Source of the DNA: Chlorops oryzae
Taxonomy: Eukaryota; Arthropoda; Insecta; Diptera; Chloropidae
Assembly: GCA_020466095.1 (NCBI GenBank)
Contig: CM035807.1
Span: 111,790,786-111,854,785 of the forward strand
Direction of reading: 5' to 3'
Length of the DNA: 64,000 bases
In this document: positions 51,306 through 61,941 of the stretch, piece after piece
How the letters are laid out: each line of letters begins with the position of its first letter
Position numbering within the stretch: position 1 is the first letter of the stretch
The notes under the pieces: model-generated
What the model saw: the letters and a program-made list of their open reading frames with translations, nothing else
What the model was told of the DNA's origin: nothing
Databases searched by the model: none
Program-made: the position numbers and the translations under genes

Positions 51306-51776
51306 ATGACCAATAGAGTTGTAAAATATCGTAACTATTCGGTAAAAAGTAACGAATACTAGTAGTCAGTAATCAATAACGTCTCGTTACTGATGGGGGT
51401 ATCTCGTTACTAGTACTTTTTTTGCTAACATGCTACTATTTGACTACTAACTACTGAATGAAGAGTCAAAGAGCATGAGGGAGTTTTGATTACTTTATCA
51501 ACCTTGAATTATTCAGTTACTGAATGAACAATATTTAGAAAAATAGAACGAGTAATTTGTAACGAGTACTTTGTAACGAGTACTTTGTAACGAGTACTTT
51601 GTAACGAGTACTTTGTAACGAGTACTTTGTAACGAGTACTTTGTAACGAGTACTTTGTAACGAGTACTTTGTAGCGAGTACTTTGTAACGAGTAATTAGT
51701 AACGATTACTTCAGCAAAAATAACCAATACACCCGAGTGGTGTAAATTTTTGCATTTTTACAGCTCTAATGACCAA
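51306..51776. mobile_element. Small hAT-type element with an internal 14-bp minisatellite
   Basis: A perfect 8-bp repeat ATGACCAA flanks the element (51306-51313 and 51769-51776). The ends read TAGAGTTGTAAAATATCG and, on the minus strand, TAGAGCTGTAAAAATGC. These resemble the ends of the 2.8-kb element at 30124. The 455-bp body has no coding capacity and carries the GTAACGAGTACTTT minisatellite. Confidence 0.8.
51545..51710 (+). repeat. 14-bp minisatellite (GTAACGAGTACTTT)n
   Basis: About 11-12 near-perfect units. Single-base changes occur near 51669 (TAGCGAG) and at both ends (AGTAATT). Inverted half-units (CTCGTTACTAGTAC) lie upstream at about 51403-51416, so the transcript could fold back. 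Confidence 0.9.
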
Positions 51777-53210
51777 CTAAAAGCGGACTCCTAAGTGAGA
51801 AGATGTGGGAAATGCTATCGAGAAAAATTGGTCTAGCCTAGGGTGGAATAGAAGGCCCTGAAAAGACCCAGAAGAAGTAAAAATTGATTAACTGAAATCC
51901 TCTAAAGATTCTGATACCGATTTACCCCCCAAAAACTTGCAAAAATATCCGCCACTGCTTACGAGAACCTCCAGAAGTGTATATGGAGCTAACTTCACAT
52001 ACTTACACTCAAACAAAAAAAAAAAACCAGAGAAAAAGAAAAAAATCATTTCAGGCACACATTTTAACAAATGCGAGTACACAATCGAGTATATGCACCA
52101 CCCAAAGAAGGCTCCGATGGCAAGTTGGTTTCGTTGATAGGGGTTGATTTACTGACTCTCTCGCAGTCTTCTAAATGGAAGTGACTTTTGTGACATTGTG
52201 TATTGGTTACACATCCACGGACACACACACACACACACACAGGTCCTTATGCTGTTAAGGCTTCGCCAACGTGGTTGGCTTCTTGCATCCGTACAAATGC
52301 ATTTATGCGAACGTAAGATACTTAGGGGTGGAGTCAACGTTAGATTATCCTGCTCTTACTGCTGTCATACAAGCTATGACATGTCCAGCCGATGAAGAAT
52401 GCCTCACATACATGGTCTGCACCAGAAGGTTATTTAATTTAATTTAATTAAATTAAAATATTTAGTTTAAATTTCGAAGAAAAAAAAATAATTGAATATT
52501 ATTTACAAACCTCTGTCCATCTATCCATCCGAAAAAATATGTCCCGTTTAACATTCATTTCATCTCGAACTCCATGCATATTCTCCATCGAATCACTTTT
52601 GATGTGGAATTCGTTCAACTGACTACGTAGCTCCGTTTTATATGTACTCGAACCATGACGACGTAATGCAATCCTGCGGTTATATTAACCAGTCACAGTA
52701 GAAAGTCATACATAGTCAGAGCACTTCCATACCCCAACTCCGACCAAGCTAGCAAGGAAGCTAAATGTCAGGCCAACAATTCCGGCCCTCACACAAACAC
52801 ACACATGCACATACGTACAAACACACAGCGTATATGAGGTGAAGTGTATTTGGCGGCATCAAAAAGTCGCTTTTTTATTGGAAAATTTAATACGACTGCA
52901 GTGCACATCCCTTCAGCAGCAAAAGGGAGAAAAGCTACCCACACAAATGAACACATTTTTCGATTGCGATTGTGTTTGTGCGATGAGCTCCGCCCCAAAT
53001 TTTCAAAATACACCATTTTTCGACGAGCTCTCCGAGAGCATGCGCCTAATTTTGGTCGAAAATATACTTGAATTGAAATTATCAGCTGATTTTATATATG
53101 AACATATGATATTAACCATGTGACTCTTAATGGAGAACGAGAGTTGGGTTGCACTCTTGGAGAGTTTTATATTTATATATTTTTAATTGAAAATTATATA
53201 TAATTAAATT
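51777..53210. other. Non-coding DNA, nothing recognised
   Basis: A (CA)n tract lies at 52222-52241 and an AATTT-rich palindromic stretch at 52433-52460. The short frames on both strands have no domain. Confidence 0.4.
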
Positions 53211-53626
53211 AATAAGGGAAGAGAAAATCGTTTAATTCAGCACCCAAAAGTATGCATATAAATATTTAGACTACTTCTATTCGGACCGGAAGATACATGG
53301 ATCGGTCAGATGAAAAAATATTAGCAAAGTATGGATCTCATCATGCGATGGCATGATCCAGGATAGGAATACCTGCTGAATATAATAAGAAGAAAAACCG
53401 AAAAAAGTTAAATTTAGCACCCAAAAGTATGCATATTAATATTTGGATCACTTCCATTCATTATTTTAGTTGCGCCGATTTAAACAAATCTTAAGCATGG
53501 ATTTCCATTTGCGGACCATCTTAAGCCTTAATTAAGCTCCGTCACTAAATGGTTAAAATTATATAAATCCATTTTAAATTATTCCAATGCATACTCTTAG
53601 GTGGTAAGTTTAAATAAGTTGAATAA
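53211..53626 (+). mobile_element. Two degraded family C MITE copies side by side
   Basis: Left arms with AGCACCCAAAAGTATGCATA occur at about 53240 and 53418. A right arm with AATGCATACTCTTAGGTGGT is seen near 53588. The first copy looks truncated on the right. Confidence 0.55.
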
Positions 53627-53671
53627 ATGAAATTTTTTTCTATTTCAATTTTACGCTGAAACTAAGAATTC

Positions 53672-54759
<1,088 letters not shown>

Positions 54760-54765
54760 TCATAC

Positions 54766-55065
54766 ATGTAAACATAGTTACATACATACATACATGCACA
54801 TGCATACATACATAAGAACATACATACATACATACATACATACATACATACATACATACGGACATACATAGATACATACATACATACATACATACATCCA
54901 AACAAACATACATACATACATACATACATAAATACATACATACATACGTACATACATAAATACATACAAACATACATAAATACATCCAAACATACATAAA
55001 TCCATACAAACATACATGCATAAATACATACATACATCCATACATCTATACATCCATACATAATT
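54766..55065 (+). repeat. (CATA)n microsatellite, about 300 bp
   Basis: Imperfect ACAT/CATA tetranucleotide repeat with scattered changes. Three frames are open on the minus strand as Tyr/Val/Cys/Met-rich strings, a by-product of the repeat. Confidence 0.95.
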
Positions 55066-57290
55066 TCCCATAACATTCCTATGAAATTGTTTGTGTATTT
55101 CAGAAGGGGTTTTAACCCCCATAACCCCCAAAAAGCACCCCTTTCACGACCACTTGGCTAAGAAACCTAAATTCATTGGATACATTCATGGACTCGAATA
55201 TTCAATTCTCTAAAATTTTTGCTTAAAATGTTTAAAATTTTCTCGCTTCCAGAAAGAATTGTATCTGGACCGATTTCGTATAGATCTGCAGAAGGTTACA
55301 TGGGTACCAATTACAGTCGGAGACTATGCTTTCTTCATAACTTGGTTCCTTAATCACGAAATGAGCATGGATATAAATTTGTATTTTTCTTACCTTCGTG
55401 AATAAAAAATAATATAAAAATATGTTACTAATTCCTTAAAATTGTTTTTTCAAAATCAATAAATCATTTTAAAAAATTAAATTCCAAAAATTGCCTTCGT
55501 TCATTCGAGATTTACGACGAGAAAGCGTACATACATACATATATCAAATCAAATAATTGAAATCCAAAAATTAAATACAAAAAAAAAATCATTTTTCACA
55601 TTAAAAGCGTTTAGCATTTTCCGAATATTAATTACTCGATTTGATTTTCACTCTCGGCATCCATTTTTTTGCCATCAAATTTTTGCATGGACACGTACAT
55701 TGCTCAGTTGCGTGGAATTTTTTTTAGGTCGTAAAAATGCGAAAAAGACAGCAGCGAAATTTTCCACTTTTGAATGTCATTCAAGGGACTCTCCCTCCAC
55801 AAGTCAGTTACGAGAATTTGCATTTCGCTTTCCACATTTTCATACATTTTTTCTTTTTATTTCTTTCAGTTTTTTCACTCCGGCACATTCGCTCTGTTAT
55901 TCTAGGGATTTAAAAGCACTTTTATTCAATGGAAATAAGAATTACGCTATTTACTTTCATTTCCCAAAAAAAAAAAACAAAGTTTATTTTTCGTGGAGCA
56001 AAACATTCGTCTGTACCCCAATGGAAGGGGCGTTTTAATTGAGGGAGTCGACAATAAAATAATGGCTTGCATTTAAATATGAATGTTTTCACTATTAAAT
56101 TTCATTCTTTTAATTGACCATTTGCCTAAACAAATAGAAAGGAGAAACTCGTAAAAAAAAAAGGGGTTTAATAACACTTGTGCCCTTTTGCAAAGAGGAG
56201 TTCGATTGTCTTAAAGGAGGTACAACTTGTGCTCAGAGGGCGAACAGTCGATATTAACAATATTTCGTATTTGAAAATCGAAAAATCTTTGAATAGGAGG
56301 AGAATATCTAGGAGAAATGCACTAGAAAGTAAATCTATGAAGAGTTTTCATTTGCTTCTTCTAGTACCGAACAGAGGCCTACATTTTAAGGGACTCAAAC
56401 CCCCTCCGAAATGAAGCGAATCACAAAGGAACACGCCTCAGACTGGAGCCTAATTTGCGCCCTTTCTGTTATTGATGAATTGACGGTCAGATTTTTTCAC
56501 CCCTAAAACTTTGCTGACCTAGGAAGCGGTCTGAGTTGCCTATAAGGTATATCCGCCACTGTTAAAACATCTTCTTGAGTAGTGTTCTGCATAAGAGCCT
56601 ATCCAAAACATTCCTCGTAATAATTTTCTGCGTTCGCATCGGATATTTAGCTCCTAAAAACTACCACTTAATAGCTTCAGAGGTCTCCTCTTCGAATAGT
56701 GAAATACGGAACCGATTATTTTCCAGTTGCCTAATTCATTCTTAATGAATATTCTCGGGGAGTTTTTTTGCTTGGTGAAAAAAGAAGTGTTCCTATCCTC
56801 AATGAAAGGGAGAATGCGATGATAAATATTTGCTTAAAAATAGTTTGATCCCTTTATATTCACTTCCCAATGTGAAGGTTTTTGTTTCGTATCCACTTCG
56901 AAAAAGTTCCCGGAAGTATTAAGAATCGCCCTGAGTAGTTCCAGAACGACTTCTGACTTGTGGAGTAATTGGAGAGTAGTTTGGGACAGCTGCAGAGTGA
57001 ATAGAAATGTAACATAGGCCATTGTCATGATAGTGGCCATATCCAGAGTGATGCAAGTATTTATTAGAACTCCAATGTAGAGCCTATGTATCTACATGGT
57101 TCTAATTCCACTTGCTGAGCTGCAATCATACGTCTACTGCGATTGAAAATTTTCGGTCCACTCTTCATCGAAAACTTGAAATTAAAAAAAACTTTCAATC
57201 ACTTTTTCGAATTGCCATGACTTTTGAAGTTTACCTTATGCATCGAAAAGCAGCAAAAGGTATTATTTCGGTTCTATTCAGCTCGGAAAA
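55066..57290. other. Non-coding DNA upstream of the CGP gene
   Basis: AT-rich; frames at 55700-56038 and 56178-56414 lack domains. The promoter of the gene at 57461 should lie at the right edge of this stretch, but no clear TATA box was identified. Confidence 0.4.
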
Positions 57291-57302
57291 ACATCTAAAT
57301 TT
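57291..57302 (+). promoter_or_regulatory. Translational control element-like motif of Mst(3)CGP genes
   Basis: ACATCTAAATTT differs at one base from ACATCAAAATTT, the 12-nt 5'-UTR element that delays translation of Drosophila Mst(3)CGP mRNAs until spermatid elongation. It lies 158 bases before the start codon of the adjacent CGP gene. In Drosophila the element acts at a fixed short distance from the cap, so the transcript would have to start around 57260-57265; that start is not visible. Confidence 0.5.
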
Positions 57303-57460
57303 CAAGTTTAAATTTTCAAACAATTCTAAATTCCTGCAAAATTCCAAAAAAATTTTAAGTGAGTATCCTATATTCATTGTATCCAGTGTGTCCTGTGGAA
57401 TAATGAATGTCCTTCGTAGTCTTTTGTAGTAATATAAATTAAAAAAAAGTCCAAGAAACA

Positions 57461-58383
57461 ATGTGCGATCCATGCTGCTCACCTTGTGGACCATGTGGAC
57501 CATGCAGTCCATGCGATCCTTGCTGTTCTCCATTTGAGGTGAGTAAACAAAATTATAAATCCAATTTAGTTCCTTTACCTAGAAATATTGCTGAAAATGT
57601 GTCTTCCTGCTGAAATAGTGCTCCCCCAAATGCTATACAGGAGCACAGTTAGATGCTATTCCCCAGTGCGCTCCTCGTATACCACCACCATGCCCAAAGA
57701 GCATTACTGTTCAACAGCCTCCGCGATTGATTTGCAAGAAGCGTGTAGTCTTCACGGAGAAGGTCGTCCCTGAACCGATGGTGGTCAACCGATGCCGTCA
57801 GATAACGATCCCAAAAGTGGTCGATACTACTCGCGTTATACGGGTTCCCAAGCTAACCTGGGTCTCCCAGATGGTCCGCGAGCCAAGGGTCATTTATTAC
57901 CCATCGATGATTCCAGACCCGTACGTTGTGTGCTATCCGAAAAGGGTTTGCGAACCAAGGGAGGTTTGCCAAAGTATCCTATGCCAGCCGAAGCCACAAA
58001 CCATTGATATTCCGCCACCACGTGAATATTGCTGTTATCCCAATGGTCCGATCAACTACAAACCTAGTGCAGCGTGTCCACCCTGCCCAATTGGCCCATG
58101 TGCGCCATGTGGACCTTGCGGAGCACTTCCCTGCTTTGGAACTAACCAATACCCCTTGTGCGAACCTTGTCGCGGTCCTTGTGGGCCAGCTTGTGGACCC
58201 TATGGCCCTTGCGCTCCTTGTGGTCCTTGCGGACCGTGCAGACCGTCCGGTGGACCTGGTTGCGGCCCTTGCGGCCCTTGTGGTCCTTGTGGTCCCATTC
58301 CCAATTGTGGCCCATGTGGCTTGACCATGCCATCAGGACCTTTTGTACCGCCCCCATGTGGTCCTTGCGGCGGGTGTTGCTAG
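57461..58383 (+). CDS. Cys-Gly-Pro-rich sperm protein, Mst(3)CGP type (two exons)
   Basis: Exon 1 (57461-57538) starts at ATG and encodes 26 residues, [20 protein letters not shown] and a few more, ending at a GTGAGT donor. A 110-bp intron runs to the CACAG acceptor at 57648; exon 2 (57649-58383) continues in frame to a TAG stop. The nearer acceptor at 57640 would give an immediate stop. The protein is about 270 residues: Cys-Pro N-terminus, a middle rich in Pro, Val and basic residues ([30 protein letters not shown]), then a C-terminal half of about 20 [10 protein letters not shown] repeats. In Drosophila such proteins (Mst84D, Mst87F, Mst98C) are cross-linked components of the sperm tail, made only in the male germ line. 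Size and a non-repeat middle suggest an Mst98C-like member. A TCE-like motif lies upstream. Confidence 0.85.
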
Positions 58384-58422
58384 AACACCAATGATCCAGT
58401 TTGACTCGCTCATTGTTGTGTT

Positions 58423-58428
58423 AATAAA
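58423..58428 (+). promoter_or_regulatory. Polyadenylation signal of the first CGP gene
   Basis: AATAAA, 40 bases after the stop codon of the gene at 57461-58383. Confidence 0.6.
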
Positions 58429-58666
58429 TGTAATTTTGTCTGAAGAAATTGCCGCTGGAAAGTCACATTCAAGGTGAGTTTCCAATATGGAATCTTCCTT
58501 GATTGGCGCATGACACATCAAGGTCGAAGCCGTGTTGAGACTCTACCTTGAATGTGAGCTGCGCCAGTCAACGGACGGGAAGTTCCTCAATCTCGATACT
58601 AATATCAATTTCTTAAATCCTTTACAGCCTAGGGGATGCCGCAGCCGAGAATTGCGGTGCGGAATC

Positions 58667-59195
58667 ATGTATACGACTTGCGAGTGTATCAAACGAAATG
58701 GTCTCCAGGATAAATGTCCACGATCCGTGTGCCAAGGCCGACCAGCTTGTATGAATTTCCCAGTCCCCAGTTGTTGCGCCGCCGTGTTTCCGTTGCGTTA
58801 TGCCAACATGACGATGGGTGTTACAACCAGACGTATACGATGCGGGCTCAATCCCCCTCCTCCATGCGGATCTTGTGGACCATGTGGTCCATGCGGTTCC
58901 TGTGGTCCTTGCGGCGGTTGCGGATCTAGATCTTGCGGTGGATGCTGCGACACAACGACCCCTTGCTGTGGTCCTCATAACCCACCGTGTGGAGCCCCTT
59001 GCCCAGTACCATGTTCGCCATCACCAGCAACTTGCGCTCCGCCTATGCCAGAGTCAGGCATACCAGACCCACGTGTGTGGAATGCCTGTAACACGCCCGT
59101 TTCGTATCCATGTAAGGCTCCGATACGTCTACTTGCCTCTGCGATGCCTTCACATGCACTTCTTCTACTCCTCCTTTACTTTAGGTGGATTCTAG
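58667..59195 (+). CDS. Second Cys-Gly-Pro-rich sperm-type protein, start uncertain
   Basis: Open frame with CGP repeats: GIMYTTCECIKRNGLQDKCP, then [20 protein letters not shown] and CGGCGSRSCGGCCD, then a Pro/Cys-rich tail. An acceptor TTTACAG (58621-58627) begins the frame at 58628 in phase 0, and a donor GTGAGT lies at 58474, but the exon between 58444 and 58473 has no in-frame Met. Either that exon is untranslated and translation starts at the ATG at 58667, or the true first exon was missed. Near the end a donor GTAAGG (59112) and acceptor CTTTACTTTAG (59184) define a 73-bp intron; splicing gives a stop at 59193-59195. Without splicing the frame runs to 59260 through a non-CGP stretch. 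Tandem with the first CGP gene, so probably a duplicated testis gene. Confidence 0.7.
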
Positions 59196-59387
59196 AGCAG
59201 GATTGTGACGTTCAAAGTGTGTTCCAAGCTTCCCAAACTAGAAATGGACTTGTGAAATAGTAAAACGGACTCTATATGTAAATCAGCACTCACATTTGGG
59301 GCAGATCCGGCGTCTCGCCGAAAGGATTCGCTCCACAACTATATGTGTGGACAGGGGAGTCGGCTTTAACTTTGTAATTATTTTTGG

Positions 59388-59393
59388 AATAAA
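59388..59393 (+). promoter_or_regulatory. Polyadenylation signal of the second CGP gene
   Basis: AATAAA about 190 bases after the predicted stop; a second ACAATAAAC lies at about 59421. Confidence 0.4.
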
Positions 59394-59765
59394 AGTACGG
59401 ACAAATAACTTTTGGTGTTTTACAATAAACCGGTCAATTTGGGCTTGGAATGTAATAGGTTTGAGGATTTACTGCTCAGAGCTAAGCTATTAGGGGTGTT
59501 GCATGAGGGTTCTTTATATGAGAAGCTGAATTATAGCCGTTCCTTTGTGAATTATTGTGCTCCAAGCACTGAGAAATAGGTGTTTCGGTCGTTTCCAGAT
59601 TTAGAACCTTATGTGGAAAGGACTAGGACCTTCTGAGGAATTTTGGAACTTCTCTCTTGAATTCACTTAACACGTGTGGAAAACAAAGAGAATTCGGCGA
59701 GAATATTGGGGTTACTAAAACTAACGCCCCCATGTCAATAAGCTGATGGCAAGAACCATCACCTT

Positions 59766-59831
59766 CTGTCAATAGTCGCAACTATCGGTATCTCTCCAGC
59801 TCTGTTGCGAAGCGTTTTTCATTCTGATCTT
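59766..59831 (+). mobile_element. Solo end of the TAGAG hAT-type element
   Basis: TCGCAACTATCGGTATCTCT then CCAGCTCTG (ending 59804) matches the right end of the 2.8-kb element at 30124-32940. The flank TTGCGAAGCGTTTTTCATTC also matches the flank TTGAGAAGTGTTTTTCATTC at 32941. No left end was found, so this is a remnant. Confidence 0.6.
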
Positions 59832-59973
59832 ATTATTAAACAACTTTTATTTATATATCGTCTTCTAATTGATACATTCTTTAAACGTTAAAACACCTGC
59901 ACTAATATTAAGTTAACTTCACGTGTCGAGCCATAAAAATGTTGGTGTCTCCAGTGAACTATTTTGTGGTAGG

Positions 59974-59981
59974 TATAAATA
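59974..59981 (+). promoter_or_regulatory. TATA box of the defensin-like gene
   Basis: TATAAATA, 73 bases before the start codon. A CACAGTTC initiator-like sequence at 60003-60010, about 30 bases downstream, is the likely transcription start. Confidence 0.7.
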
Positions 59982-60046
59982 AGAAGCAGTTCCATTGGTG
60001 CTCACAGTTCAAATCAAGTTTGAAGCTTCAAGTTATAACCTCAAAT

Positions 60047-60247
60047 ATGAAATTCGTTGCTGTCTTCGTCGTTGTCCTTTTTGCTTTGTTGGGTTTCTGC
60101 ACGAGCCCAGCTGCAGCCCAGGCAAGTCTCTGTCGAGGAAGAAAGGACATTGGCTGTGCTGATTATTGCAGAGACACCCATGGGGATTTCGGCTTTGGCG
60201 GTAAACCCTACTGCGGTGTTCAAGGACATTGCGTTTGTACGAACTGA
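60047..60247 (+). CDS. Defensin-like secreted peptide (CS-alpha-beta fold)
   Basis: The 66-residue protein begins with a signal peptide (MKFVAVFVVVLFALLGF, cleavage likely after AAAQ at about residue 25). The mature part of about 41 residues has six cysteines spaced C-x7-C-x3-C-x14-C-x5-C-x1-C. CxxxC plus a final CxC, with GKPYC before the last pair, is the CS-alpha-beta pattern of insect defensins and related antimicrobial peptides. Unlike classic fly defensins there is no propeptide between signal and mature region, and the loop before the fourth cysteine is longer. An upstream in-frame ATG at 59939 is rejected because the TATA box at 59974 lies after it. No intron. It could instead be another CS-alpha-beta peptide, for example drosomycin-related or a reproductive peptide, given its CGP-gene neighbours. 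Confidence 0.82.
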   Translation: MKFVAVFVVVLFALLGFCTSPAAAQASLCRGRKDIGCADYCRDTHGDFGFGGKPYCGVQGHCVCTN

Positions 60248-60333
60248 AATTTTGTGTGTTTGGCACCACTGTGAATTATTATTAACTTATTGAATTATAA
60301 GCAATGAATTTGTATAACACAGACCCATAAAAG

Positions 60334-60339
60334 AATAAA
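60334..60339 (+). promoter_or_regulatory. Polyadenylation signal of the defensin-like gene
   Basis: AATAAA 87 bases after the stop codon. Confidence 0.6.
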
Positions 60340-60803
60340 AAAGTCCTGTTACGGAAAGGTTACGTAAAAAAAAATAAGTCACAAAATTAGCCTTATTTTT
60401 GGTAGTTAGAGGGTTTATATGTCCGACAAAAAAATTTAACTTTGACTTTAACTTAAACTCCAAAAAAAAATTACGTTTTTGCGTAATGAACAAACACAAT
60501 TGCCAGCTTTGGCACTGTTGCAAGATATTCAGCCTTATTCTAAATGTCATTTCGCGTGAAAAAATTCGCTAGTTTCAATTTCCCCTATTCTGAACGGTTA
60601 CTCGTGCGAAACAACTCGCCGAATTGAACATTTCGCCTTATTCTGAATTAGATTTTTCCGACAAATTGGTTGTTATTTCACGTGAAATTTTTCGCCCATT
60701 TTATCTTGGCGAACGGTAGCGAAAACATGTAAGTTCAAGAACGCGAAATTTTTTTTATCTTTTATTCATCATAAAATGCATTTTTTTTAAAAGGAGTAAA
60801 ACA

Positions 60804-61710
60804 GTGAACAAAGTGCAATTGGAAATTCTTTTGCAAAATATGCAAGAAAATCCAGGAATCGCACGCAACTTTGTCAAAGAAGATAAAGGGAAAGTGGCCG
60901 ATTTTTGGAAGCAGCTCGAAAGGCACCTAAATAGTGCTGGTCCGCCCATTAAGAGCGTTGCAGAGTGGAAAAAAGTAAGAAAACAATGCGTATAAATCTT
61001 TGGTTATTTTTGTTTAAATTTCAATTTAAAATAAAATAGGTTTGGATGGATCAGAAGCGGTATGTTCGCAAAAAAGCAAGTATTAATTTGCAAAATCAAA
61101 GAGCAACTGGTGGTGGGCCCAATAAAGAAATAAAGCTTTCACCGATTGAAGAGAGCATCCTGGAGCTTATTGGCTCTAAGGAGTCAATTGAAGGAATTGA
61201 AATGTCCAGATCGTTTGGAATTGCTCAGCTGAGTTCACAAAAAGAAAACGAAATGCCTACTCAAGAAGCAGATAAGGAAACAGATGCTATGCTTGCAGAC
61301 TCGCTAGACTTACCGTCTTCCTCAAAGTGGCAAAACAAGCGTAGGTACGAACCACCTCAAAACAATAGTAGTTCAGATCCTTTTCCCCGAAACAAAGCCC
61401 AAAAAATTTCAACAAATGAGCTAGTAGAGAAGGAGCTTGAATTACAAAAAACTTTATGCGAGAGTATTGGGGAAGCAGTCGAACTTTTTAAGAACAACAA
61501 TGCTGATATGCAAGAAATGTTAAGAAAATTTACCGTGCCTTGGACCGCCTTGCTGATAAGCAAAATCTTCTCTTGGAGGAGAATAAACGCCACAATGCTG
61601 AAATGGAGAAGCTTAGAAAGGCTGAAGTGGAGAGTAAGGTAGAACGAAATCGTTTGATGATCGAGCTACATGAAATTCAGCTAAAACAAGCGAAAACTGA
61701 AAATAAGTGA
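60804..61710 (+). pseudogene. Harbinger accessory protein (Myb/SANT-like DNA-binding), frameshifted
   Basis: Exon 1 (60804-60974) and exon 2 (from 61040) are joined over a 65-bp intron (GTAAGA...AAATAG). The N-terminal 80 or so residues contain the trihelix tryptophans of the Myb/SANT-like domain: VADFWKQLERHLN, VAEWKK then VWMDQKRYVRKKA. An acidic, Ser-rich linker follows, then a C-terminal coiled coil. Around 61529-61533 the frame breaks: the first frame runs to a stop at 61642, while the coiled-coil (LLLEENKRHNAEMEKLRKAE) continues in the next frame to TGA at 61708-61710. This is a single-base indel or a sequence error. In active Harbingers this partner carries the transposase to the nucleus and to the ends. 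The start at 60804 is an ATG-less estimate: the frame opens with GTGAACAAAGTG after an upstream in-frame region, so the true start may differ. Confidence 0.8.
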
Positions 61711-61941
61711 TATAAATGAAATATTTTTTTTTTTTAGGTTTAATGAAAGAACTGAGTACCTTTTTATGTACCTTTTTTATTTTCTTATATACCTTTGAAT
61801 TAGGTTTTTATTTATTTATTAGATCATACGGAACTCCATATGTGAATTGGTAAACGGAAAAGAATAAACAAGAAGTGAACATTTTAAAAGTCATTTGATT
61901 TTTTAATCCATATTCTCCCAAAATTAAAGCATTAAGTGTTC

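Noticed and set aside
58515..58526. A TCE for the second CGP gene (ACATCAAGGTCG)
   Set aside because: Only 8 of 12 bases match the consensus.
58532..58627. GTG-started extension of the second CGP protein
   Set aside because: It crosses a good intron acceptor, has no ATG and the extra residues are unlike CGP proteins.
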